DNA of 28,646 nt from Gemmataceae bacterium (GTDB lineage Bacteria; Planctomycetota; Planctomycetia; Gemmatales; Gemmataceae), in NCBI GenBank assembly GCA_020847555.1, contig JADLBT010000130.1, forward strand, positions 1-28,646, written 5' to 3'. Made by a program: the position numbers and the translations under genes. Under the pieces are notes generated by a model. That model was not told the origin of the DNA and ran no database searches. It saw nothing but the letters and a program-made list of their open reading frames with translations. Shown piece by piece: positions 7,821 to 15,548 of this stretch (position 1 is the first letter of the stretch; the number at the start of each line of letters is the position of its first letter).

Positions 7821-7985
7821 TGGAACGGTACTATCCGAGCGGCGTCTGGCTCTGTCTGCGGAAAGGCGTGTTCGATCGGCTGAGAGACCGTTTCCAAACG
7901 CCGTAGGAGCCGGCACGGCCTGGGGACGTGGGAGCAAGCACCGGCAAATCTCCTCGCGGCGGCGGAAGCACGGGGGACGACATGA
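7754..7985 (+). pseudogene. C-terminal remnant of a DUF6084-like hydrogenase-cluster protein
   Basis: Reading from 7754, IAPIG is followed by a TGA (7769-7771) where I expect Trp, then QQEASYGLPVGVRRAMMERY and PSGVWLCLRKGVFDRLRDRF, then a stop at 7904. One base further on, a shifted frame continues HGLGTWEQAPANLLAAAEA and stops at 7983-7985. This series (W.KEA.YRLPV.VWR.MMD.Y.P...WL.L....FD.L, then LPTWE.A...LL) is how I remember the C-terminus of DUF6084 proteins, which are encoded in some actinobacterial and other [NiFe]-hydrogenase clusters. The N-terminal portion is absent. The terminal TGA overlaps the next ATG as ATGA (7982-7985), the normal coupled arrangement in an operon. At least one nonsense change and one frameshift make this a pseudogene. 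Confidence 0.65.
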
Positions 7986-9016
7986 GTCGGGCGGTGGCGG
8001 ACCGGATCGCGGAGGCACTCCTCTACGAGGGCTACATCCTTTACCCCTACCGGCCGGCAGTAAAGAACCGGCGGCGGTTGACGTTTGGCGGGCTCTACCC
8101 GCGGGCATACAGCGAGGCCCAGAGCGGGGCCGACCTGTGGGAGATGCAGGCTCAGTGCCTGGTCCAGGCGCGGCCCGGCGCGACCGTGCGGGTGCGGGTG
8201 CGGTTCCTGCACCTGGTAACGCGGACGGCCGGCCAGCTTGCCCGGCCGATCCGCGACCTGCCGCGGCATGGAGAGCCGGCTTACCGGCCGGTCGAGGTAC
8301 TGGAGACCGGCGGGCAGCGTTACTGCACCTGGCAGGAGGCGGTCGAGCGCGAGATCGTCCTCGGCGAGCGGGATCTGGCCGCCCTGGGGCAGGAGCCGCT
8401 GCGCCGCGAATTCTGGTTCGCCCCGCGCCGCTCCGTCGAGGGGGTGCGCGGGCCGGACGGGGACGTGGTCGGCGTACTGGTGCGCGAGGCGCAGCCGGTC
8501 GAGGGGGCGGTCGAGCTGAGCACCGAGGCCGCGGGCGAGGGGCTGGTGCGGGTGACGGTGCGCGTCCGCAACCAGACCCGGCCGGCCGCGACGAGACCGA
8601 CGACCCGCGAGGAGGCGCTGCCCCACACCCTGATCTCGACTCACGTGATCCTCGGTGCGCGTGAGGCGGAGTTCGTCTCCCTCCTCGACCCGCCCGAACA
8701 CGGGCGCGCCGCGGCCGCCGGGTGCCGCAACGTCGGCTGCTGGCCAGTCCTGGTCGGCGAGAAGGGGCAGAAGGACACGATGCTGGCATCCCCGGTCATC
8801 CTGTACGACTACCCGCAGATCGCCCCGGAGGGCACGGGCGACCTGTCCGGCGGCACCGAGATCGACGAGAGCCTGACCCTGCGCATCCTCAGCCTCACGG
8901 ACGAGGAGAAGCGGGCGGCCGCGGCGGTGGACCCGCGAGCGCGGGCGCTGCTGGAGCGGACCGAGGCGCTGACGCGGGACCAGCTTCCGCCCGGCGAGCG
9001 AATTCCTGGCGCCTAG
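7982..9016 (+). CDS. Hydrogenase-cluster-associated protein of unknown function
   Basis: This 344-aa protein is of a type I have seen described only as hypothetical next to hydrogenase genes. The N-terminus VADRIAEALLYEGYILYPYR at residues 5-24, followed by KNRRRLTFGGLYPRAYSE, is its most distinctive part. The rest is rich in beta-strand-like sequence (VRVRVRFLHLVT, VRVTVRVRNQT) and contains GCRNVGCWPVLVGEKGQKDT and ILYDYPQIAPE near residues 247-281. It has no signal peptide and no membrane segment. The ATG at 7982 overlaps the stop of the DUF6084-like remnant (ATGA), which fixes the start and shows the former operon. The reading frame is intact although its upstream partner is decayed. A role in hydrogenase assembly or function is inferred from position beside hypA-hypB only. 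Confidence 0.7.
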   Translation: MSRAVADRIAEALLYEGYILYPYRPAVKNRRRLTFGGLYPRAYSEAQSGADLWEMQAQCLVQARPGATVRVRVRFLHLVTRTAGQLARPIRDLPRHGEPAYRPVEVLETGGQRYCTWQEAVEREIVLGERDLAALGQEPLRREFWFAPRRSVEGVRGPDGDVVGVLVREAQPVEGAVELSTEAAGEGLVRVTVRVRNQTRPAATRPTTREEALPHTLISTHVILGAREAEFVSLLDPPEHGRAAAAGCRNVGCWPVLVGEKGQKDTMLASPVILYDYPQIAPEGTGDLSGGTEIDESLTLRILSLTDEEKRAAAAVDPRARALLERTEALTRDQLPPGERIPGA

Positions 9017-9056
9017 GGCAGGGTCAAGGAGGAGGATGTGCCAGGGTTTTAGGTCA

Positions 9057-9123
9057 AGCCCACGGGTGGCGCCCCGTGGGTGGAGTGCTGGGAACTTGCC
9101 CCACGGGGCGCCACCCGTGGGCT
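9057..9123. repeat. Perfect 24-bp inverted repeat upstream of hypA
   Basis: Positions 9057-9080 and 9100-9123 are perfect reverse complements with a 19-nt loop. The arms contain CCCACGGG and GGCGCC sub-palindromes. The element fills most of the 147-bp gap between the 344-aa gene and hypA, ending 40 bp before the hypA ATG. There is no T-run. The form suits a miniature palindromic repeat; in RNA it would be a very stable hairpin in front of hypA. Confidence 0.75.
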
Positions 9124-9163
9124 TTGCAGCGCGCCGGGGAAGATAACCCGTTCGGGGCCGGTC

Positions 9164-9508
9164 ATGCACGAGTTGTCGATCGCGCTGGCCATCCTCGACA
9201 CGGTCGCCGACGAGGCCGCGCGCCAGGGCGGCGTTCGGGTTGCCGCCGTCCACCTGCGACTCGGCCCGCTCGCCGGCGTGATTCCGGACGCGCTCCGCTC
9301 CGCCTTCGAGCTGGCCCGCGCGGGGTCCGCTCACCCGACGTGCGAGCTGCGGATCGAGGACGTGCCGCTCGTCACCTACTGCCCCGCCTGCGCCGCCGAG
9401 CGCACTCCCGAGTTCCCGCACCTCTGCTGTCCGGTCTGCGGCGGCCCGACGCCCCGGGTCGTCAGCGGCCGCGAACTGGAAGTCGTCGCTCTCGAGGTCG
9501 AGGTATGA
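9164..9508 (+). CDS. hypA: Hydrogenase nickel incorporation protein HypA
   Basis: HypA (114 aa, normal length) hands nickel to the [NiFe]-hydrogenase large subunit together with HypB. The N-terminus MHELSIALAI supplies His2, the nickel ligand, so the start is fixed at 9164; the frame open upstream to 9080 reads through the palindrome and is discarded. The structural zinc site is formed by C73-x-x-C76 and C89-x-x-C92, with an extra Cys at 88. The stop overlaps the hypB start as ATGA, so the two are translationally coupled. A large palindrome lies directly upstream. No hydrogenase structural gene is in the window; HypA can also serve other nickel enzymes. Confidence 0.95.
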   Translation: MHELSIALAILDTVADEAARQGGVRVAAVHLRLGPLAGVIPDALRSAFELARAGSAHPTCELRIEDVPLVTYCPACAAERTPEFPHLCCPVCGGPTPRVVSGRELEVVALEVEV

Positions 9509-10182
9509 GCCGGCAGACGCGCCTGGTCGAGGTCCGCCAACACGTCCTGAAGCAGAACGACCTGACCGCCCGCGCCCTGCGCGATCGCTTCCGCGCGGCC
9601 GGCGTGTTCGTGGTGAGCCTCGTTTCCAGCCCCGGATCCGGCAAGACCGCGTTCCTGGAGCGGACGTTGACGCTGCTGCGTGACCGGCATCGGGTCGCGG
9701 CCCTCGTCGGCGACCTGGCGACGGACAACGACGCCCGGCGCCTGGCCCGGAGCGGGGCGCCGGTCCGGCAGATCACGACCGGCACCGTCTGCCACCTCGA
9801 GGCGGCGATGGTCCGCACGGCGCTCGACGGCTGGGAGCTGGAGGCGCTGGATTTTCTGTTCGTCGAGAACGTCGGCAACCTGGTCTGTCCGGCGACCTTC
9901 GATCTGGGCGAAGAGTTGCGGGCGGTATTGTTCTCGGTGACGGAGGGGGAGGACAAGCCGCTCAAGTACCCGACCATCTTCCACACCGCGGACGTGGCCG
10001 TCATCACCAAGGCAGACCTGACCGCGGCCGTCGAGTTCGATCCGGCTGCGGCGCGGCGGAGCATCGAGGCGGTCCGGCCCGGCATGCTGCTCTTCGAGGT
10101 GTCGGCGAAGACGGGCGAGGGTATGGGGCGGTGGCTGGAGTTCCTCGAAGAACGGCTCCGACGTGGTTTCCCAACCCTGTAG
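9505..10182 (+). CDS. hypB: Hydrogenase nickel incorporation GTPase HypB
   Basis: HypB (225 aa) is the GTPase that drives nickel insertion into [NiFe]-hydrogenase with HypA. The P-loop SSPGSGKT is at residues 41-48, LVGDLATDND at 68-76, the GTPase-domain metal site TVCHLEA with C96/H97, ENVGNLVCPA with C128, and TKAD at 168-171 for guanine recognition. The N-terminal His-rich nickel store and the N-terminal CxxCGC motif of some HypB proteins are absent, leaving the minimal form. The ATG overlaps the hypA stop. The last codons (GFPTL and the TAG) lie inside the palindrome starting at 10165, so the C-terminus was probably shaped by that element. Confidence 0.95.
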   Translation: MSRQTRLVEVRQHVLKQNDLTARALRDRFRAAGVFVVSLVSSPGSGKTAFLERTLTLLRDRHRVAALVGDLATDNDARRLARSGAPVRQITTGTVCHLEAAMVRTALDGWELEALDFLFVENVGNLVCPATFDLGEELRAVLFSVTEGEDKPLKYPTIFHTADVAVITKADLTAAVEFDPAAARRSIEAVRPGMLLFEVSAKTGEGMGRWLEFLEERLRRGFPTL

Positions 10183-10254
10183 GAGGGGGCTCCGTCCCCC
10201 GATCTTGCCGCGGGGATCGGGGGACGGCGCCTCCTCTACAGGGTTGGGAAAACC
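10165..10254. repeat. Long imperfect palindrome containing the hypB stop codon
   Basis: Left arm 10165-10204 and right arm 10215-10254 (40 nt each) are nearly complementary around a 10-nt loop. The outer parts, GGTTTCCCAACCCTGTAG on the left and CTACAGGGTTGGGAAAACC on the right, and the inner CCCCCGATC/GATCGGGGG are the clearest blocks. The hypB TAG (10180-10182) is in the left arm. It sits between convergent hypB and the lipoprotein gene and could stop transcription from both sides, but its size and build suggest a mobile palindromic repeat. Confidence 0.75.
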
Positions 10255-10267
10255 GCTTGGCGCGGAC

Positions 10268-10636
10268 CTAGCTCTTGGTGAAGGTCAGGGTGGTCCCGTC
10301 GGAATCGGTCATGGTGAGTTGGTTGCCGTTGACGACGATCTTCTCCGTGTGATCCTTCCGCCCAGCCAGGTTCTGGTCCATGTGGAAGTTCACGTTATCG
10401 CCCATCCCGAGCGAGTAGGTGCCCGTCATCATCTGGCCGCCCACCCGGTAGACGAGCTTCCCGTCGTTGCTGAACTCCAGCTGGAGTGATCCGGCCGGCA
10501 GGGGGATGCCCTTGACGGTGGTCGCCTGAGACCGCCATTTCGTCCCTTCGAGTTTGCCCTTGTTGTTGGACGAGCAGCCGGTGATGAACAGCGCCGCCAC
10601 GAGGAGGAGCAGTCCAAAGCCTTGCAGGGGTCGCAT
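10268..10636 (-). CDS. Small secreted lipoprotein of unknown function
   Basis: The 122-aa product has a signal peptide (GFGLLLLVAALFITGC) with lipobox FITGC and lipidated Cys21, then a compact beta-rich domain: EGTKWRSQ, SLQLEFSNDGKLVYRVGG, GTYSLGMGDNVNFHM, NQLTMTDSDGTTLTF. This layout (W-containing first strand, 'LEFsnDGKL', 'GTYs.gdn') resembles small lipocalin/copper-resistance-like folds and the short paralogous secreted proteins common in Gemmata; I cannot name the family. GGAGGT about 5 nt before the ATG fixes the start. It is divergent from ileS and has a candidate promoter at 10689-10718. Confidence 0.8.
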   Translation of the reverse strand: MRPLQGFGLLLLVAALFITGCSSNNKGKLEGTKWRSQATTVKGIPLPAGSLQLEFSNDGKLVYRVGGQMMTGTYSLGMGDNVNFHMDQNLAGRKDHTEKIVVNGNQLTMTDSDGTTLTFTKS

Positions 10637-10688
10637 CAGTACCTCCTTCCGCCTTTCGCGTCGTATTCAGTGCGGGAACCACGAGCCA

Positions 10689-10718
10689 TTAGCATCCTCG
10701 ATGAATCGTCTTTGTCAA
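10689..10718 (-). promoter_or_regulatory. Candidate promoter of the lipoprotein gene
   Basis: On the minus strand, a perfect TTGACA (10718-10713), an 18-nt spacer, then TGCTAA (10694-10689), about 50 nt before the lipoprotein ATG. The AGGATGCTAAT string here recurs upstream of the PilZ gene. Confidence 0.4.
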
Positions 10719-10834
10719 GCTCCGTTGGCTGGTTTCGGCGCGCCTTCGCGGACGAGAGCGGTCCGCCGCGAACCCGTACCTGTCCCCTGTCCAGCTGATA
10801 AGATAAGCGCTTTCGTCTTCCGAGGGTCGTTGCG

Positions 10835-13800
10835 ATGCCGTTCGACAAGGTTGATACGCAGGTCGATTTCCCCGCGCAGGAGCGGGCTGTGCTGGATTTG
10901 TGGCAGCGCCTCGGCGCGTTCGACAAGCTGCGCGCGCAGAACCGCGGCAAGCCGCGGTGGTCGTTCCTCGACGGCCCGATCACCGCCAACAACCCGATGG
11001 GCGTCCACCACGCCTGGGGCCGCACCTACAAGGACGCCTACCAGCGCTACTTCGCCATGACCGGCCACGAGCTGCGCTACCAGAACGGCTTCGACTGCCA
11101 GGGGCTGTGGGTCGAGGTCGAGGTCGAGAAGGAACTCCGGCTCCGGTCCAAGCGCGACATCGAGAACCTCGTTCCCGGCGACGCCTTCGCGAGCATTGAC
11201 AAGTTCGTCCGGCTGTGCAAGGAGCGCGTCGATAAGTACGCGCGCGTGCAGACCGATCAGTCGATCCGGCTGGGGTACTGGATGGACTGGGACCGCGCCG
11301 CGGATTGGCAGAAGCCGCCGGACGCGCGGCGCAGCTACTTCACGATGGCGGACGAGAACAACTACACGATCTGGCGCTTCCTCAAGAAGTGCCACGGCCG
11401 CAGACTGGTGTATCGCGGGTACGACGCCATGCCGTGGTGCCCGCGCTGCGCTGTCGGCCTGTCGCAGCAGGAGATGCACGAGGGCTACCAGCTTGTTGCC
11501 CACCGCGCCGTGTTCGTGCGTTTCCCGCTCCGCGAGCGTCCTGGCGAGAACCTCCTCGTCTGGACCACCACGCCCTGGACGCTCACGAGCAACGTCGCCG
11601 CCGCCGTCAATCCGGCGCTCACCTACGTCAAGGTGAAGCACCGCGACCAGATCTATTACCTCGCGAAGGGCGCCCTGACCGCCCACCGCAAGGAGGACGA
11701 GTTCAGGCGCAAGGAATGGATCGAGGGCGTACCGAAGCTGAAGGCACTCGAACAGATCTTCAAGGAAAAGGGCGGGTTCGAGGTCGTCGGCGAGTTGCGC
11801 GGCGCCGAGATGGTCGGTTGGACCTACGACGGGCCGTTCGACGAGTTGCCGGCCCAGGGCCACCCCGGCGGCTATCCGGACCGGATCGCCGACGTGGTGG
11901 TCAAACAGGGCTGGGGGCCGCAGGAACCGGCGCGAGCGATCCATCGCGTCATCGCCTGGGACGCGGTCGGCGAGGTCGAGGGGACGGGCATCGTCCACAT
12001 CGCCCCGGGCTGCGGCAAGGAGGACTTCCTCCTCGGCAAGGACGAGCAGCTGGTGCCGGTCGCGCCGCTCGACGATGAAGGCGTGTTCCTGCCGGGCCTG
12101 GGGCTACTGGCGGGGAAGTCGGCGCTGGCCCACGCGACGGCCGACTGGATCCTGAACAACCTGAAAGAGAAGGGGCTGCTGCTGGAGGTCGAGAAGTATC
12201 CGCACAGCTACCCGCACTGCTGGCGCTGCAAGACGGAACTGCTGTTCCGCCTGGTCGATGAGTGGTTCATCGACATGAAGTGGCGCGACGAGATCATGCG
12301 CGTCGTCGAGGACGTGACATTCCTGCCGGAGAGCATCAACGGCAAGGCGCGCGAACTCGACTGGCTACGCAACATGGGCGACTGGATGATCTCGAAGAAG
12401 CGTTTCTGGGGCCTGGCGCTGCCGATCTGGGTGTGCGAGACGTGCGGCACGTTCGACGTGATCGGCGGCCGCGACGAGCTGAAGGAGCGCGCCGTCGAGG
12501 GGTGGGAGAAGTTCGACGGCCACAGCCCGCACCGGCCGTGGATCGACCAGGTGAAGGTGAAGTGCGCGCAGTGCGGCGGGCGCGCGAGCCGCATCCCGGA
12601 CGTCGGCAACCCGTGGCTGGACGCGGGCATCGTGCCGTTCTCGACGATGGGCTACAACAAGGACCGCGCGTACTGGGAGAAGTGGTTCCCGGCCGACTTC
12701 ATCACCGAGAGCTTCCCGGGACAATTCCGCAACTGGTTCTACGCCATCCTCGCCATGAGCACGATGATGGAGCAGCGTGCGCCGATGAAGGTACTGCTCG
12801 GGCACGGGCTGGTGCGCGACCAGTGGGACCGGCCGATGCACAAGTCGGCGGGTAACGCGATCCCGTTCGAGGGGGCCGCCGACGAGGGGTATCAGCTGAC
12901 GGACCCGAAGGGTGCCACCAGCAGCCACCCGCCCATGAGTGCCGACCTGATCCGCTGGCTGTTCTGCCGGAGCAATCCGGCGAACAATATCGACTTCGGC
13001 CCGGAGCCGGCAGACGAGCTGCGTGCGCGCTTCGTCCTGAAGCTGTGGAACACCTACGCCTTCTTCTGCAACTACGCGAAGGCAGACGGCTTCGAGGCGG
13101 GCGGGCCGCAGGTGCCGGTGAAGGCTCGCCCGGACATCGACCGCTGGATCCTCTCCGACCTGCAGAAGCTGGTCCGGACGGCGCGCACGGCGTTCGAGAA
13201 GTTCAACGTGCAAGCGTTCTGCCTGGAGGCCGAGAAGTTCGTCGATGACAAGCTGAGCAACTGGTACGTCCGCCGCAACCGCCGCCGCTTCTGGAAGAGC
13301 GAGAAGGGGCAGGACAAGACGGCCGCCTACCAGACCCTCTACGAGGTGCTGCTGACGCTGACGAAGCTGTTCGCGCCAGTCGTGCCATTCCTCGCCGAGA
13401 CGCTGTACCAGAACCTGACGCAGGGGGCCGCCGGGCACAGCCCCAGTGTACACCTCTGCGACTATCCGGAGGTCAATGAGGCGCTGATCGACGAGGAGCT
13501 GTCGCGCGACATGGACGCCCTGCTCGATCTGGTGACGCTGGGCTCGGCGGCGCGGAACACTGTCAAAATCAAGGTGCGCCAGCCGCTGGCCGAACTGCGG
13601 GTCCAGCCCGGCGACGAGGGCGCCCGCCGCGCCGTTGAACGCTTCGCCGACCAGCTTACGGAGGAACTGAACATCAAGCGCGTCGCCCTGCACAGCGGCA
13701 ACGGCCCGCTGCTGTCCACCGAGGTAAAGCCGAATCCGAAGGCGCTCGGCCCGAAGATCGGCTCGCGCCTCAAGGAGGTGACGGCGGCGCTCGCCGTGGC

Positions 13801-14257
13801 CGACACAGCGGCGGCGGTGGCGAAGAAGTTGGCCGCGGGCGAGTCGTTCGAGCTACCGCTTCCCGGCGGGGCGGTCCTTCTGGAACCGGGCGACGTCTGG
13901 GTGCAGGCGCGTGCGGCCGAAGGTTGGACTGGCGTCGAGGAACGCGGCACGCAGGTCGCGCTCGACGCCCGCATCACGGAAGAGCTGAAGTTGGAGGGCA
14001 CGGCCCGCGAGGTGGTGCGCCACGTCCAGCAGGCGCGCAAGGATGCGAACCTGGAGATGGACGACCGCATCGCGCTGTACCTGCATACCGACGCCCCGGC
14101 GCTCGGCAAGGCGATCGAGACGCACCGGGCCTACCTCGGCGGCGAGACGCTGGTGACCGCGTGGGCGACGGAGCCGCTGGGGACAGCGGCGCACGGCGCC
14201 GACGTCAAGGTGGACGGCCAGGCGTTGCGGATCGAGCTGAAGAAGGCCGCTCGTTGA
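10835..14257 (+). CDS. ileS: Isoleucine--tRNA ligase
   Basis: This 1140-aa class I synthetase charges tRNA-Ile. The HIGH-region equivalent is MGVHHAWG at residues 55-62, the editing (CP1) domain contains LLVWTTTPWTLTSNVAAAVNP, MISKKRFWGLALPIW lies before the second half of the catalytic domain, and the KMSKS loop reads MHKSAGN at 668-674, retaining the second lysine. Cysteine pairs (CPRC, CWRC, CETC, CAQC) suggest bound zinc. The C-terminal third has the DALRxxxLxxWY-type helical anticodon-binding domain (LSNWYVRRNRRRFWKSE) and a tail with NTVKIKVRQPLAELRV. This is the longer HHAWG/MHKS type of bacterial IleRS rather than the E. coli type. It is a single gene, divergent from the lipoprotein; no T-box leader is visible. 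Confidence 0.96.
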   Translation: MPFDKVDTQVDFPAQERAVLDLWQRLGAFDKLRAQNRGKPRWSFLDGPITANNPMGVHHAWGRTYKDAYQRYFAMTGHELRYQNGFDCQGLWVEVEVEKELRLRSKRDIENLVPGDAFASIDKFVRLCKERVDKYARVQTDQSIRLGYWMDWDRAADWQKPPDARRSYFTMADENNYTIWRFLKKCHGRRLVYRGYDAMPWCPRCAVGLSQQEMHEGYQLVAHRAVFVRFPLRERPGENLLVWTTTPWTLTSNVAAAVNPALTYVKVKHRDQIYYLAKGALTAHRKEDEFRRKEWIEGVPKLKALEQIFKEKGGFEVVGELRGAEMVGWTYDGPFDELPAQGHPGGYPDRIADVVVKQGWGPQEPARAIHRVIAWDAVGEVEGTGIVHIAPGCGKEDFLLGKDEQLVPVAPLDDEGVFLPGLGLLAGKSALAHATADWILNNLKEKGLLLEVEKYPHSYPHCWRCKTELLFRLVDEWFIDMKWRDEIMRVVEDVTFLPESINGKARELDWLRNMGDWMISKKRFWGLALPIWVCETCGTFDVIGGRDELKERAVEGWEKFDGHSPHRPWIDQVKVKCAQCGGRASRIPDVGNPWLDAGIVPFSTMGYNKDRAYWEKWFPADFITESFPGQFRNWFYAILAMSTMMEQRAPMKVLLGHGLVRDQWDRPMHKSAGNAIPFEGAADEGYQLTDPKGATSSHPPMSADLIRWLFCRSNPANNIDFGPEPADELRARFVLKLWNTYAFFCNYAKADGFEAGGPQVPVKARPDIDRWILSDLQKLVRTARTAFEKFNVQAFCLEAEKFVDDKLSNWYVRRNRRRFWKSEKGQDKTAAYQTLYEVLLTLTKLFAPVVPFLAETLYQNLTQGAAGHSPSVHLCDYPEVNEALIDEELSRDMDALLDLVTLGSAARNTVKIKVRQPLAELRVQPGDEGARRAVERFADQLTEELNIKRVALHSGNGPLLSTEVKPNPKALGPKIGSRLKEVTAALAVADTAAAVAKKLAAGESFELPLPGGAVLLEPGDVWVQARAAEGWTGVEERGTQVALDARITEELKLEGTAREVVRHVQQARKDANLEMDDRIALYLHTDAPALGKAIETHRAYLGGETLVTAWATEPLGTAAHGADVKVDGQALRIELKKAAR

Positions 14258-14356
14258 GCAAGAACTGACTAGCGCGTCCACCGCCTGACGGTCCAGACGG
14301 CTTGTGTGTTAAGGGTTCTGAACTTTCAGGAGCTAGAAAAAACTGAGGCCGCGGCC

Positions 14357-14362
14357 TACAAT
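14357..14362 (+). promoter_or_regulatory. Possible -10 box for mqnE
   Basis: TACAAT lies 32 nt before the preferred mqnE ATG at 14394. No strong -35 is seen. If real, it rules out the in-frame ATG at 14361, which lies inside this box. Confidence 0.3.
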
Positions 14363-14393
14363 GCTGATGAAGTCGCCCCGGACGAGCCAAACC

Positions 14394-15548
14394 ATGACAA
14401 GTGTTCCCACCGACGCCCGGTTGTCCGAGATCCGGTCCAAGGTCGAGGCCGGCGAGCGCCTTTCCTTCGAGGACGGGCTGTACCTGGAGGAGCAGGCCGA
14501 CCTGCTCGCGCTCGGCGAACTGGCGAACCTCGTCCGCGAGCGGAAGAACGGCCGCTTCACCTACTACAACGTCAACACCCACCTGAACCCGACCACCGTC
14601 TGCGTCTACCGCTGCACCTTCTGCGCCTTCCGGGCCGACCTGCGGAACCCGAAGGGGTACGCCATGAACGACGAGCAAATCCTCGAGCGCGCCGCCGAGG
14701 CCGACCGGCGCGGGGCGACGGAACTGCACATCGTCGGCGGTTTGCACCACCAGTTGCCCTACGAGTGGTATCTGAACGTCGTGCGCCTCATTCACCAGGC
14801 GCACCCACGGCTGCACCTGAAGGCGTACACGGCGGTCGAGTGGGACTGGTTCAGCCGTCTGACCGGCCGGCCGACGCGCGACCTGCTCGCCGAGTTCAAG
14901 GAGGCGGGCCTGGGCAGCCTGCCCGGCGGCGGCGCCGAGATCTTTCACCCCGAGGTGCGCGACCGGATCTGCGAACACAAGGCCGACGCTGACGCCTGGG
15001 GCCGCATCCACCGCGAGGCGCACGAACTGGGGCTCCGGTCCAATGCGACGATGCTCTACGGCCACATCGAGAAGGCGCGTCACCGCATCGACCACCTGTG
15101 TCGGCTGCGCGAGATCCAGGACCAGACCGGCGGGTTCCAGACGTTCATCCCGCTCGCATTCCACCCCGACAACACCGATCTCGCCCACCTCGCCAAGCCG
15201 GACGTGCTGATGGACCTGCGGACGATGGCGGTCAGCCGGCTGATGCTCGACAACTTCCCGCACATCAAGGCGTACTGGGTGATGCTCGGGATCAAGACGG
15301 CGCAGGTCGCGCAGAGCTTCGGGGCCGACGACCTCGACGGCACCGTGGTCCACGAGAAGATCTACCACGACGCCGGGTCGGACTCGCCGCAGGAACTGAG
15401 CGTGGCGGAGATCCGCCGGCTGATCGAGGAGGCGGGCCGCATCCCGGTCGAGCGCGACACCCTGTACCGCGAGGTCGTCCGCGCGCGCGGCGGCTGGGAG
15501 GCCCGCCTCCCGCTGGCCGCCCCGTCCGCCGGCGCGCCGGCCAGTTAG
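14394..15548 (+). CDS. mqnE: Aminofutalosine synthase (radical SAM)
   Basis: MqnE (384 aa) joins SAM to the chorismate-derived enol pyruvyl benzoate to make aminofutalosine, an early step of the futalosine route to menaquinone. The radical SAM cluster motif is C70-x-x-x-C74-x-x-C77 (CVYRCTFC) preceded by NTHLNPTTVC; other typical pieces are LHIVGGLHHQLPYEWY, SLPGGGAEIFHPEVRD, SNATMLYGHIE, and QTFIPLAFHPDNT. Related MqnC has a similar layout, but the 'LP.GGAEIF...VR..I' and 'MLYGHIE' segments favour MqnE. The start at 14394 is chosen over 14361 on promoter position, though its ribosome-binding site is weak. It ends with a 4-bp tail-to-tail overlap with the leftward gene at 15545. No other mqn gene is in the window. 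Confidence 0.9.
   Translation: MTSVPTDARLSEIRSKVEAGERLSFEDGLYLEEQADLLALGELANLVRERKNGRFTYYNVNTHLNPTTVCVYRCTFCAFRADLRNPKGYAMNDEQILERAAEADRRGATELHIVGGLHHQLPYEWYLNVVRLIHQAHPRLHLKAYTAVEWDWFSRLTGRPTRDLLAEFKEAGLGSLPGGGAEIFHPEVRDRICEHKADADAWGRIHREAHELGLRSNATMLYGHIEKARHRIDHLCRLREIQDQTGGFQTFIPLAFHPDNTDLAHLAKPDVLMDLRTMAVSRLMLDNFPHIKAYWVMLGIKTAQVAQSFGADDLDGTVVHEKIYHDAGSDSPQELSVAEIRRLIEEAGRIPVERDTLYREVVRARGGWEARLPLAAPSAGAPAS

Noticed and set aside
7433..9421. 662-codon minus-strand open frame over the hydrogenase-associated region
   Set aside because: It is antisense to the motif-bearing 344-aa gene and hypA, with low-complexity composition and no recognisable domain.
12365..13693. 442-codon minus-strand open frame within ileS
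   Set aside because: It lies wholly antisense to the IleRS catalytic and anticodon-binding regions, which are unambiguous.
10835..14257. IleRS with MHKS instead of KMSKS as a possible defect
   Set aside because: The catalytic second lysine is kept, and the HHAWG/MHKS combination is, as far as I recall, normal for this longer bacterial IleRS type.
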